Below are positions 26,076 to 34,643 of a DNA stretch of 64,000 nucleotides, piece by piece. Where the stretch lies: contig URHS01000005.1 of the NCBI GenBank assembly GCA_900547685.1, positions 1 through 64,000 on the forward strand, read 5' to 3'. Every line of letters starts with the position of its first letter. Position 1 is the first letter of the stretch. Under the pieces are notes generated by a model that saw only the letters and a list, made by a program, of their open reading frames with translations, was not told where the DNA came from and did no database searches. The DNA is from an uncultured Blautia sp. (GTDB taxonomy: Bacteria > Bacillota > Clostridia > Lachnospirales > Lachnospiraceae). The translations under genes were made by a program, and so were the position numbers.

Positions 26076-26105
26076 AAAAACAGGAGAAGGGGCAAGCCCC
26101 TCTCC
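26076..26105 (-). terminator. Terminator separating the dipicolinate unit from murE
   Basis: GGAGAGGGGC pairs with GCCCCTTCTCC around a two-base loop (one bulge) on the minus strand, followed by TGTTTTTGTG. It lies 29 bases past the stop of the asparagine-synthetase-like gene. Confidence 0.8.
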
Positions 26106-26133
26106 CTTGCCTTAAAAATTTTTAATAAAACCA

Positions 26134-27801
26134 TTATTCTTTTATTTTTATTTTATATTTTTCCAGCCAATAATTCACCTGCAACATATATGCCAACATC
26201 TGCGGTCCTGCCATAAGCTGACCATACCATGGTTTTCCGTAATCGGAAGGACTGCTTAAAAACCGCTTTACTTTCTTCTCATCTAAAAACTGTTTTACAG
26301 GAGCATCCGGTCTTGCCAAGACACCTTTTAATTCTTCTCCCAGCATTTTTTCATAAAAAGGATTATAAGTCTTTGGATAAGGACTTTTCTTTCTCCATAA
26401 AACATCTTTTGGCAGCAGACCTTCTCCTGCAAAGCGCAGTAACCCTTTTACTGTATGATTTTTATATTTCATGTCCCATGGAACATTCCACAAATACTGT
26501 ACAATTCGCTCATCGGCAAAAGGCACTCTTGCATCCAGACCGCAATATCGGCTGGTTCTGTCCATTCTGTCTAAAAGTGTTGCCATAAACCATTTAAAAT
26601 TCAGATAAGCAATCTCCCTGCGTCTCTTTTCCCTGCCTGTTTCTCCTTCCAATAAAGGTGTATCTTCTATAGTTTTTTCATAAGCTTCCCTTGCATATTC
26701 TTCCATAGGAAGACGCTCTATCCACTCATCTGAAAGAAGAGCCTGACGAGCCTTCATATCAAAAGACCACGGAAAATTTCTCATTACAAAGCTTTCTTCC
26801 TTATAAAACCACGGATAACCTCCGAAAATTTCATCTGCTCCTTCACCGGTTAAAACTACGCTTCTTTCTTTTACTGTCTGTTCACAAAAATACAACATAG
26901 AACCTTCTACGTCTGCCATACAGGGTAAATCTGCCGCATCGACCGCCTTATACAAGTAGGATACTAAATCTTCATTATCACATTCCAGATATCTATGCTT
27001 TGTACCCGCATACTGTACCATTTTTTCTACCCACGGTCTATCCTGACTTGGCTGAAAAGCATTTGATTTAAAATACTTCTGATTTCCTTCAAAGTCAAAA
27101 GAAAAGGTATTTAACTGCATCCCCTGTTTTTTCAGCTCATTTGCGCAGATTGCCGTTACCAGACTGCTGTCTATACCTCCTGACAGAAAAGTACTTACAG
27201 GCGTATCTGCCTGCATTTGCCGCTTCACAGCATCCTTAATCAACCATGCCGTTTTCTCCACTGTTTCCGGGAAAGAATCTTCATGTACATAGCTTTGCAG
27301 TTGCCAATACCTGAATTTTTCTGTTTTTCCGTTTTCAAAAACAACATACTGTGCCGGAAGCACTTCCTCAATATGCTGAAAAATATTATTCGTGCGACTT
27401 TTGGCCGGTCCCAGTGCAAAAATTTCGCAAAGTCCCTCTCTTGTTACAACCGCATCTATGCCTGATACTTCCAACACATCCTGAATTTTTGAGCCAAAAA
27501 AAATCTTATTTTTTAGCCTGGCATAATATAAAGGTTTTATTCCTATTTTATCCCGACAAAGTATAGCCTTTCTTTTTTTTTCATCCCAAAGTGCCAGAGC
27601 AAACGCTCCATTTATTTTTCTGAAAAAATCTTTTCCGCACTCTTGATATCCTTTTAAACATATTTCCCGTACATCTTCTTTTGTAAATCTAACCCCCTTA
27701 TCTCTTAATTCTCTTTTTAATTCCTCTGAATTGTATATAACTCCGTCAAAAATAATCTCATCCTTTAAAACTCCTGATGCAAAATCAAAAAATCCTCTCA
27801 T
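26134..27801 (-). CDS. Asparagine synthetase-like protein with a degenerate glutaminase domain
   Basis: 555 residues. The synthetase half is intact: the PPi loop TFLSGGIDSSLVTA near 205 and GEGADEIFGGYPWF near 320. The glutaminase half is not. The protein starts MRGFFDF where active enzymes have MCG, so the Cys-2 nucleophile is Arg. Some 50-60 residues that normally carry the HRGPD segment are missing, and NGEIYN has become DGVIYN. AAGGAG sits 7 bases before the ATG, so the start is firm. It probably uses free ammonia or another amine. It lies 12 bases after dpaB, in the dipicolinate unit; B. subtilis also has a sporulation-linked AsnO, and AsnB there amidates meso-DAP. Confidence 0.88.
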   Translation of the reverse strand: MRGFFDFASGVLKDEIIFDGVIYNSEELKRELRDKGVRFTKEDVREICLKGYQECGKDFFRKINGAFALALWDEKKRKAILCRDKIGIKPLYYARLKNKIFFGSKIQDVLEVSGIDAVVTREGLCEIFALGPAKSRTNNIFQHIEEVLPAQYVVFENGKTEKFRYWQLQSYVHEDSFPETVEKTAWLIKDAVKRQMQADTPVSTFLSGGIDSSLVTAICANELKKQGMQLNTFSFDFEGNQKYFKSNAFQPSQDRPWVEKMVQYAGTKHRYLECDNEDLVSYLYKAVDAADLPCMADVEGSMLYFCEQTVKERSVVLTGEGADEIFGGYPWFYKEESFVMRNFPWSFDMKARQALLSDEWIERLPMEEYAREAYEKTIEDTPLLEGETGREKRRREIAYLNFKWFMATLLDRMDRTSRYCGLDARVPFADERIVQYLWNVPWDMKYKNHTVKGLLRFAGEGLLPKDVLWRKKSPYPKTYNPFYEKMLGEELKGVLARPDAPVKQFLDEKKVKRFLSSPSDYGKPWYGQLMAGPQMLAYMLQVNYWLEKYKIKIKE

Positions 27802-27813
27802 GTCCTTACTCCT

Positions 27814-28392
27814 TTACTGAATAATAGGCTGATATTGTTTTCCTTCCAAAGCAGCTTTCGCCGCCGGAATTAAAAGATTGGTATGGGCAATCATAGAATT
27901 AGGCTTTTTCTCCGCATTATCCTGACCAAAAGGCACAAAATAAATATTCTTTGCATTCATCAAAAGCCCGATATTTTTCATATTCATCCCCAAAGCATCA
28001 TTCGTAGCAATAGATAATAAAAGGGGTTTTTCATTTCGAAGATGTGCCTTCGCTGCCATAAGCACCGGTGTATCTGTAATACCGTTGGCCAGCTTTGCAA
28101 TGGTATTTCCCGTACAAGGCAAAATAATCAAAAGGTCAAGAAGCTTCTTGGGTCCAATAGGCTCTGCCTGAGCAATGGTTTTCATGACTTCTTTTCCGGT
28201 AATCTCCTCTGCCCGTTTTACAAAATCCTCTGCATTTCCAAAACGGCTGTCTATCTTCTGAGCAGAATTTGAAAAAATCGTCTGCACCTCTGCTCCCTCA
28301 AAAACCAGATTTTCCAATTCCGTAAATAAATTTTTATACGTACAGAAAGAACCGGTAATCGCCACTCCAATCTGTTTTCCTTTCAATTCCAT
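27814..28392 (-). CDS. dpaB: Dipicolinate synthase subunit B
   Basis: 192 residues, flavoprotein-like fold (GVAITGSFCTYKN at the start, LPCTGNTIAKLANGITDTPV in the middle). With DpaA it oxidises dihydrodipicolinate to dipicolinic acid in the mother cell; the product fills the spore core as a calcium chelate. 20 bases separate it from dpaA. This gene with dpaA shows that the host makes true endospores. Confidence 0.94.
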   Translation of the reverse strand: MELKGKQIGVAITGSFCTYKNLFTELENLVFEGAEVQTIFSNSAQKIDSRFGNAEDFVKRAEEITGKEVMKTIAQAEPIGPKKLLDLLIILPCTGNTIAKLANGITDTPVLMAAKAHLRNEKPLLLSIATNDALGMNMKNIGLLMNAKNIYFVPFGQDNAEKKPNSMIAHTNLLIPAAKAALEGKQYQPIIQ

Positions 28393-28412
28393 AATTTCTC
28401 CCTCCCAAACAA

Positions 28413-29270
28413 CTATTCCCTTTTTCCTTTTCTTTTTATCAATTCTCCTAAAATTTCTGCTGAGGATTTGGGCGCATAAGTTCCCGGAAGTCCCGGAAGC
28501 AAAACAGCCTGTATCCCCTTTTCTTGGGCAGTCTCAAAATCTACCCCTCCCGGAGAAGATGCCAGATCTAAAATCAAGGCATTCTTTGGTACATATTCCA
28601 GCAATGCTTTTGGAAGAACCATTGCAGGAATTGTATTAAAAATATAGTCGGCCTGCTCTAAATAAAGAGAAACTCTATCCTTCACTATAACTTCATCTGC
28701 CAGCAAGGCAGCTCTTGCTCTTAATGTTTCCTCTCTTTCATAAACAGCCACATGACACCCCATTCTCTTTAAATAAGAGACTAATGTGCTTCCGCATCTG
28801 CCATATCCCATAACAATACAAAAACTTTTATATAAATTTCTGTCACTTCTTTTCATTGCTTCTGCCAGTGTTCCTTCTGCCACAGCAATGGTATTTTCCA
28901 TAACAGTACGACAATCTTTTAAATAATCTATACAGACAATTCCTTTTTTTTCTGCTTTTTTTGAAAAGCTCACAGGAATTCCTCCTGCAAATATCCGACA
29001 TCCTACAGGTGCATATTCAAGAAGATACTCTAAAGATAAATCTTCTTTTTTTTCCTTTGAAAATATTTCTCCATCTTTCAAGAAAGGAACAGGAGCAGCT
29101 ATTATATCCGCCTCTTTTAATGCCTCCCTTAAAGAATTTGCATTTTTCGCATGAACACAGTTCACTGCATAAGATATTACCTTATATCCCTCTTTATGCA
29201 AAATCTCTGCCAGATAAGCCTGACGCTTATCTCCTCCGATTATTACCGCTTTATTTAAACAGACTTTCAA
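28413..29270 (-). CDS. dpaA: Dipicolinate synthase subunit A
   Basis: 285 residues with a Rossmann NAD(P)-binding part (VMGYGRCGSTLVSYLKRMG near 154) and an N-terminal domain, as in SpoVFA. The frame opens at a TTG (29270) with a weak GGA 10 bases upstream; no better ATG is near, so the exact start is uncertain. Together with dpaB and the asparagine-synthetase-like gene it forms one leftward unit. A mother-cell-type promoter sits 25 bases ahead. Confidence 0.93.
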   Translation of the reverse strand: MKVCLNKAVIIGGDKRQAYLAEILHKEGYKVISYAVNCVHAKNANSLREALKEADIIAAPVPFLKDGEIFSKEKKEDLSLEYLLEYAPVGCRIFAGGIPVSFSKKAEKKGIVCIDYLKDCRTVMENTIAVAEGTLAEAMKRSDRNLYKSFCIVMGYGRCGSTLVSYLKRMGCHVAVYEREETLRARAALLADEVIVKDRVSLYLEQADYIFNTIPAMVLPKALLEYVPKNALILDLASSPGGVDFETAQEKGIQAVLLPGLPGTYAPKSSAEILGELIKRKGKRE

Positions 29271-29294
29271 TCTAATTCCAAAACCTTTTTCTTT

Positions 29295-29321
29295 TATGGT
29301 ATGCCGAAAAATGCGATTGGT
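29295..29321 (-). promoter_or_regulatory. Putative sigma-K (or sigma-E) promoter of the dpaA operon
   Basis: On the minus strand CATACCATA (29295-29303) fits the sigma-K -10 pattern CATAnnnTA, with AC at 29320-29321 sixteen bases upstream, the expected -35. An ATA slightly further up also fits sigma-E. Mother-cell control of dipicolinate synthesis is established in B. subtilis, which supports the call. Confidence 0.6.
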
Positions 29322-29336
29322 TATTATTTAATTTTA

Positions 29337-29377
29337 TTGACAAAAAAGTGAAAAAAATGTAGAATGAACATTGTTCA
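29337..29377 (+). promoter_or_regulatory. Promoter and palindromic operator of the DUF2871 gene
   Basis: TTGACA (29337-29342) and TAGAAT (29360-29365) are 17 bases apart. The 13-bp palindrome TGAACATTGTTCA (29365-29377) overlaps the end of the -10 and the start of transcription. This kind of site is typical for TetR-family repressors, but no such gene is adjacent. Confidence 0.7.
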
Positions 29378-29402
29378 ATACAAAAGAAAGGATTTTAGAT
29401 TT

Positions 29403-29813
29403 ATGAAACGATATTTGAATTTTGCGTTTTATTATTTTCTTTTTGCTATGGCAGGAGGTGTCTTTTATCGAGAATTCACAAAATTTTTAGATTTTTCCGG
29501 AAAAACCTCCTTGTCCTTAGTCCATGTACATCTTATGATTTTAGGAACTTTCCTATTTCTGCTTCTTGCATTACTTACTACTCATCTGAAGCTTGAGGAA
29601 GAACGCTCTTTTCGCAGATTTCTCACACTTTACTCCATTGCACTGCCTTTTATGGTTCTGATGATGCTGGTTAGAGGTATTTTACAGGTTTTAGGTACTT
29701 CTCTTTCTTCCGGTGCCAATGCTGCGATTTCCGGAATTGCAGGAGTTTCCCATATACTTATGTTCATTTCTTTCCTGCTTCTGTTTCATTCCTTCAGAAA
29801 ATGCAGTAAATAA
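29403..29813 (+). CDS. DUF2871-family membrane protein
   Basis: 136 residues with about four membrane helices (start MKRYLNFAFYYFLFAMAGGVFYREF, then LVHVHLMILGTFLFLLLALL, LYSIALPFMVLMMLVRG and VSHILMFISFLLLF). His in VHVHLM and HILM recall haem-ligand positions of oxidase-like proteins, but the family function is unknown. A longer frame from 29364 is rejected because that ATG is inside the -10 box; AAGAAAGGA precedes the ATG at 29403. Monocistronic. Confidence 0.82.
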   Translation: MKRYLNFAFYYFLFAMAGGVFYREFTKFLDFSGKTSLSLVHVHLMILGTFLFLLLALLTTHLKLEEERSFRRFLTLYSIALPFMVLMMLVRGILQVLGTSLSSGANAAISGIAGVSHILMFISFLLLFHSFRKCSK

Positions 29814-29872
29814 CACCCATACAATCTCTGTTTTTTACTCATAATTCAGGCTTTTCATAGTTTTTATGCAAT

Positions 29873-29914
29873 AAAAATGCCACAGACACCGTATTCCTAT
29901 ACATTGCCTGTGGC
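29873..29914 (-). terminator. Terminator of the DegV gene
   Basis: GCCACAGGCA pairs with TG(T)CTGTGGC across a loop; on the minus strand it ends in GCATTTTTAT. It may also stop the convergent DUF2871 transcript. Confidence 0.65.
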
Positions 29915-29993
29915 TATATTTCTGCAAAATATTTTATCTTTACTGTTTTTATTGACTTTTTACAAATTGATGATGCTCTCTGCAAACTGATTC

Positions 29994-30833
29994 TTAAATG
30001 GAAACAATAATTCCTCCATCATTTGCATACATACTGCTGACTCCTGCAGTGTCTAAAACAACTACGTCTTTCACTTCAATTCGCTTTAAAATTTCTTCTT
30101 TTACAATTTCTGCACGTGAAGCACAATTACAATGATTAATAGCCAAAACTTTATTCTCACTGTCCTTGGCATTTTCTACAACATAGTCCACCATTTTTAT
30201 AAGAGCCTTATTAATGCCTCTCGCCTGATCTAACTGTGCAATAGTACCTTCTGATGTTCCGTTCATAACCGGTTTAATTTTTAATGCACTTGCCACAAAA
30301 GCCTTGATATTACTCAACCTTCCATTTTTTCTCAGTGTTTCCAGATTTTCCAGTACAAAGTAAATATTCTGTGACTGAATATACTCCTCAACAGTTTTTA
30401 CTGTCTGTTCAAAATCCATTCCGGCTTCTTCACATTCTTCAATCTTCATAGCAATTAAAGTCTCCCCTGCTGATGCAGAACAAGAATTAAAAACATGAAC
30501 CTTTTTCTCCGGATTGTCTTCTAAAAGAAGATTTCTCCCTAAAATCGCACTGTTATAAGAACCGCTTAAATTAGCTGAAAGTGTTACTGCATAAACATGT
30601 TCTGCATCGCAATCAAAAGCCTGACGATATTTTTCCGGTGACGGACAAGAGGATTTCGGACATTCCGGACACTTTGCCACTTTCTCCAAAAACTCTGCCT
30701 GATTAAAGCTTTCGTCATCTACAATATCTTCATTCCCTACTGTTAAAGTTAAAGGAACACTTTCAAATTTTTCATCTGTTTTCCATTTGTCTAATAATTC
30801 GCCACAGCTATCTATTACAATTTTATATTTCAT
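29994..30833 (-). CDS. DegV-family fatty-acid-binding protein
   Basis: 279 residues, two-domain DegV fold. Visible marks are the N-terminal KIVIDSCGELL, the SCPSPEKYRQAF region, VTLSANLSGSYNSA in the ligand-contacting loop, and FVLENLETLRKNGRLSNIKA. DegV/FakB proteins hold a fatty acid and present it to the kinase FakA. No fakA is in view, so partner and ligand are inferred. Monocistronic, with its own terminator. Confidence 0.92.
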   Translation of the reverse strand: MKYKIVIDSCGELLDKWKTDEKFESVPLTLTVGNEDIVDDESFNQAEFLEKVAKCPECPKSSCPSPEKYRQAFDCDAEHVYAVTLSANLSGSYNSAILGRNLLLEDNPEKKVHVFNSCSASAGETLIAMKIEECEEAGMDFEQTVKTVEEYIQSQNIYFVLENLETLRKNGRLSNIKAFVASALKIKPVMNGTSEGTIAQLDQARGINKALIKMVDYVVENAKDSENKVLAINHCNCASRAEIVKEEILKRIEVKDVVVLDTAGVSSMYANDGGIIVSI

Positions 30834-31003
30834 TTTTCATAACCTCTTTATGTAGTTTTTAATACCATCTCTTATATTACCACAAAACCACTTATTTGAA
30901 AAGGTTTTTTCCTAAAACACTGGGATTTTTTTTCATTTTCGTTTATACTGTTCTTTATATTTCATCCACACGAAAAATTTTATAGAAATGAGGGACTTTC
31001 TTT

Positions 31004-31507
31004 ATGATTGCATTACAGGTACAGGATATAAAAAACTTTATGTCAAAGCTGTTAATTGGTACTGATTTTGATGCTTTCTGGCTGTCAGAAGCGAATATCA
31101 CTACTTCCGTTACATATACCATAGACGGACTTCTTCATCCTGATTTTTTCGATACACAGGAAACCGAAATACTGGAAGCAGAAAGTCGTAAATACACTCT
31201 TTGGAAAGAAATCAAACCCTTTTGTTTTTCTATCATGAAAGGGAAAAAAACACCTCTTCACTTTAAGATTGTATTCATGCTTTCCAAAAAAAATACGGAA
31301 AAACTTTTATTAAGAAATCGTGTCCCTCTCTCTCTTGATGATATTTTTGGTCTTTTCGTAAATTTCCAATATGATGGGACACATTTAACCTGTACTACAG
31401 GAACTTCTGTAAAAACTTTTACCCTTGATAAAACTTTAGACCACCTATGGGATGAACTGGTTCAAAAATTTTTTAACCAGCAACACATTCCTTATGAAAT
31501 TTTATAA
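31004..31507 (+). CDS. DUF5721-family protein
   Basis: 167 residues. It begins MIALQVQDIKNFMSKLLIGTDFD and matches a family I know mostly from Lachnospiraceae, with no established function. No membrane segment or catalytic motif is evident. GAGGGAC lies a few bases before the ATG. It is followed 17 bases later by the NudC-type hydrolase on the same strand, an arrangement that suggests cotranscription. Confidence 0.78.
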   Translation: MIALQVQDIKNFMSKLLIGTDFDAFWLSEANITTSVTYTIDGLLHPDFFDTQETEILEAESRKYTLWKEIKPFCFSIMKGKKTPLHFKIVFMLSKKNTEKLLLRNRVPLSLDDIFGLFVNFQYDGTHLTCTTGTSVKTFTLDKTLDHLWDELVQKFFNQQHIPYEIL

Positions 31508-31524
31508 ATTCGGGAGGCTGACTT

Positions 31525-32352
31525 ATGATACAAGATATCGGAACACATTGCTATCACAACGAATACACACCTGTTTCTCCAAAAGAACAAGATTTTATTT
31601 TATGTTATAATGAAAAAACAGTTTTAATTAAAAAAACGGAAAACGGCTTTTTACTGCCTCGTTTCTGCGATATCACAAATTGGGAAAACGAACCTTACAT
31701 TTATTTATTTTCCATTGATGAGCATCATTTTTATATACTTCCACAATTGGATCCTTCTCTTTTATCTGATTTTGCTTTTGAAGATTTAGTAATCTTTCGC
31801 AGTGAAAATCCAAAAGAGCTGTGTTTTGCACTGATTACAGGTTTTCATCTGTTTAGCTGGTATGAAAGCCGCAAATTCTGCGGTAAATGCGGAGAAAAGC
31901 TGCTTCCTGATAAAAAGGAACGTATGATGTACTGTCCACACTGTCATAACACAGAATATCCTAAAATTTCTCCTGCTGTTATTGTAGCTATTCGAAACAA
32001 AAATAAATTATTGCTTTCAAAATACGCCGGAAGAAATACTACACGTTACGCATTGATTGCAGGATTTACGGAAATCGGTGAAACATTGGAAGACACCGTT
32101 AAAAGAGAAGTCATGGAAGAAGTTGGACTTAAAGTAAAGAATATTCAATACTATAAAAGTCAGCCCTGGGGACTTTCCGGCTCTGTTTTATCAGGATTTT
32201 ACTGTGATTTAGATGGTGACGATACGATTACTTTAGATCAGGAAGAATTATCCACTGCTCAGTGGTTTGAACGGGAAGAAATTCCTTACGATGACTATGA
32301 TGTAAGTCTTACCAGAGAAATGATGATACAATTTAAAAAAGGAATTTATTAA
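31525..32352 (+). CDS. nudC: NADH pyrophosphatase / NAD-cap hydrolase (NudC-type Nudix)
   Basis: 275 residues. An N-terminal beta domain is followed by a zinc ribbon (CGKCGEKLL...CPHCHN) and the Nudix box GFTEIGETLEDTVKREVMEEVG, written here in part as G-x5-E-x7-REVMEEVG. Downstream SQPWGLSGS is the SQPW motif that distinguishes NudC. It cleaves NAD(H) and NAD-capped RNA to NMN(H) and AMP. GGGAGG precedes the ATG. Confidence 0.95.
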   Translation: MIQDIGTHCYHNEYTPVSPKEQDFILCYNEKTVLIKKTENGFLLPRFCDITNWENEPYIYLFSIDEHHFYILPQLDPSLLSDFAFEDLVIFRSENPKELCFALITGFHLFSWYESRKFCGKCGEKLLPDKKERMMYCPHCHNTEYPKISPAVIVAIRNKNKLLLSKYAGRNTTRYALIAGFTEIGETLEDTVKREVMEEVGLKVKNIQYYKSQPWGLSGSVLSGFYCDLDGDDTITLDQEELSTAQWFEREEIPYDDYDVSLTREMMIQFKKGIY

Positions 32353-32368
32353 TTTTATAAAACATACT

Positions 32369-32404
32369 AAAACCCTCCCGGAAAAATTTCCTGGGAGGGT
32401 TTAT
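32369..32404. terminator. Shared terminator between nudC and htpG
   Basis: AAAACCCTCCCGG pairs with CCTGGGAGGGTTTT around an 8-base loop, with A and T runs at the ends, so it works for both convergent genes. Confidence 0.9.
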
Positions 32405-32413
32405 AAAATACTG

Positions 32414-34483
32414 TTATTTTGCTAAAAGAAGCATAATTTCGTTACTTCTTGTTACAAATTTTGTCATTTCTTCCGGTGTCAACTGTCTATGGCTGATTAA
32501 TGCTAAATCATATAACTGTTCGCACAGCATATCAACGTTTTCATTTTCCTTATTTGCCAGAACGTACTGTACCAGTTTATTGTTTGCATTTAATACCAAT
32601 GTTTCCTGTCCGCCAAACATAGATGGATCCATACCGTACATATTGTACATTTTCATCATTTCCTGCATACGGCGGTTTTCTTCTGAAATTGTCATCATAG
32701 AAGATACTTTTTCATTTTTCAGGCTTTCTACCTTAATTGTCAGGTTTTCTTTCTTTAAAGCTTTCTTGAAGATTTCAGACAAAGTCTTTGTTTCTTCTTC
32801 TAAATCTTTTCCTTCTTCTTTTACAGCGTCTGTTACATCTGCGTCAATACGAAGGAATTTTACATTTTCTTTCACCTGCTCTACATGAGAAATAAATGGA
32901 GAGTCAATGTTATGTTTCAAAATAACCGCATCCTGATTTTGTTCTTTGAACATATTGATATACTGACTCTGCTGTACTTCATCTGTCACATAGTAAATGT
33001 TGGTTTTTTCCGGTTCTTTTTTAGCTTCTTCTTTTGCTTCCTCAAGAACTTCTTCTTTATTTTCCTCTGTCAGAACTTCCTGATCTTCCGGTGTTTCTAC
33101 TGCATTTTCTTTAATACAGTCTTCCAGTGTCAGATATTTTCCGTCAATATTTTTATAGAGAATATAATCCATCATTCTCTCTGAGAATTTCCCATCTTTT
33201 AAGCAGCCGAATTTAATAAACGGATTAATGTCATCCCAATATTTTTCATAATTTTCTCTGTCTGTTTTGCACATACCGGAAAGCTTGTCTGCCACTTTTT
33301 TGCTGATATAATCAGAAATTTTCTTTACAAAACCATCGTTTTGCAGAGCACTTCTGGATACATTAAGCGGTAAATCAGGACAGTCAATCACACCTTTTAA
33401 CAGCATTAAGAATTCTGGAATAACTTCTTTAATGTTATCAGCAATAAATACCTGATTATTGTATAATTTAATAGTTCCTTCAATGGACTCATATTCCATA
33501 TTGATTTTTGGGAAGTATAAAATACCCTTTAAATTAAATGGATAATCCATATTCAAATGAATCCAGAATAATGGTTCTTTATAATCCATAAATACTTTTC
33601 TGTAAAATGCTTTGTACTCTTCCTCTGTACATTCATTTGGATGTTTCATCCACAAAGGATTTGTATCGCTTAAAGATACCGGACGTTTGTGAATTTTTAC
33701 CATTTCTTTTGCAGGAGAAATTTCTACAATCTCTTTTTCTCCGTTTTCATTTTCTTTTTCTTCAGTCTTAGCATCTTCATGAATATGTTCTACAATTACA
33801 TCGTCCTCTTTTACTTCAGACTCCTCAACGGTTTCATATTCCTGAGGTGCATTTGCTTTAGAAAGGAAAATTTCTACCGGCATAAAGGAACAATATTTTT
33901 CAATAATTTCTCTTGCTCGATATTCATTGGCAAATTCTACGCTTTCTTCATTTAAGAACAACGTAATCTCTGTACCTACCTCAGTTCTGTTTCCATCCCC
34001 GATTTCATACTCTGTACCGCCATCGCTGGACCAGTGAACCGGAGTTGCTCCTTCTTTATAAGACAATGTGTCAATCTGAACTTCATCTGCTACCATAAAC
34101 GCAGAATAAAATCCCAGACCAAAATGTCCGATAATCTGGTCTTCATTTGTTTTATCTTTATACTTCTCTAAAAACTGTGTTGCACCGGAAAATGCAATCT
34201 GTGTAATGTATTCTTCTACTTCATCTGCAGTCATACCAAGACCGGTATCAATAAATTTCAAAGTTTTCTCTTCTGGATTTACAATGACCTGAATTTTATT
34301 TTTATAGTTTTCCGGGAAAGAATATTCTCCCATGATTTCCAGTTTTTTCAGCTTTGTGATGGCATCACATCCATTTGAAATTAATTCACGGAAGAAAATG
34401 TCATGATCGGAATACATCCATTTTTTAATAATCGGAAGGATATTGTCGCTGTTAATTGATAAAGTACCACGCTTGCTAGCCAT
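32414..34483 (-). CDS. htpG: Hsp90-family chaperone HtpG
   Basis: 689 residues. GHKL ATPase domain with ELISNGCDAITKLKK, DTGLGM and GHFGLGFYSAFMVA; a middle domain with DLPLNVSRSALQ; and a C-terminal dimer domain. A charged Glu/Lys segment (~430-470) is inserted in the middle part. The frame is open from 34507, but AAGGAGATG precedes the ATG at 34483 (MASKRGTL), which is chosen. A promoter and a CIRCE element lie upstream, so HrcA control is likely. Confidence 0.96.
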   Translation of the reverse strand: MASKRGTLSINSDNILPIIKKWMYSDHDIFFRELISNGCDAITKLKKLEIMGEYSFPENYKNKIQVIVNPEEKTLKFIDTGLGMTADEVEEYITQIAFSGATQFLEKYKDKTNEDQIIGHFGLGFYSAFMVADEVQIDTLSYKEGATPVHWSSDGGTEYEIGDGNRTEVGTEITLFLNEESVEFANEYRAREIIEKYCSFMPVEIFLSKANAPQEYETVEESEVKEDDVIVEHIHEDAKTEEKENENGEKEIVEISPAKEMVKIHKRPVSLSDTNPLWMKHPNECTEEEYKAFYRKVFMDYKEPLFWIHLNMDYPFNLKGILYFPKINMEYESIEGTIKLYNNQVFIADNIKEVIPEFLMLLKGVIDCPDLPLNVSRSALQNDGFVKKISDYISKKVADKLSGMCKTDRENYEKYWDDINPFIKFGCLKDGKFSERMMDYILYKNIDGKYLTLEDCIKENAVETPEDQEVLTEENKEEVLEEAKEEAKKEPEKTNIYYVTDEVQQSQYINMFKEQNQDAVILKHNIDSPFISHVEQVKENVKFLRIDADVTDAVKEEGKDLEEETKTLSEIFKKALKKENLTIKVESLKNEKVSSMMTISEENRRMQEMMKMYNMYGMDPSMFGGQETLVLNANNKLVQYVLANKENENVDMLCEQLYDLALISHRQLTPEEMTKFVTRSNEIMLLLAK

Positions 34484-34542
34484 GATAAAATACATCTCCT
34501 TTTTCATTCTTATATTGGGAAGTTTTTCCCTGTCTAAACACC

Positions 34543-34571
34543 ATAATAGTCCCCATTGAAATAAAAGTCAA
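34543..34571 (-). promoter_or_regulatory. Promoter of htpG
   Basis: TTGACT (34566-34571) and TATTAT (34543-34548) are 17 bases apart on the minus strand. Confidence 0.8.
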
Positions 34572-34578
34572 GAGAAAA

Positions 34579-34605
34579 TTAGCACTCATATTAAATGAGT
34601 GCTAA
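34579..34605. promoter_or_regulatory. CIRCE element (HrcA operator) upstream of htpG
   Basis: Exact TTAGCACTC-N9-GAGTGCTAA, the binding site of the heat-shock repressor HrcA. It lies 7 bases upstream of the -35 box; most CIRCE elements overlap or follow the promoter. Confidence 0.95.
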
Positions 34606-34643
34606 CAAAATTTTATAAACTTTCTTAAATAATTCTAAACTCC

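Noticed and set aside
29364..29402. Longer start for the DUF2871 protein
   Set aside because: The ATG is inside the -10 box and upstream of the expected transcription start; the ATG at 29403 has a ribosome site and begins the membrane helix.
34549..34643. A gene between htpG and the methyltransferase
   Set aside because: The region is filled by the htpG promoter and CIRCE; no coding frame is supported.
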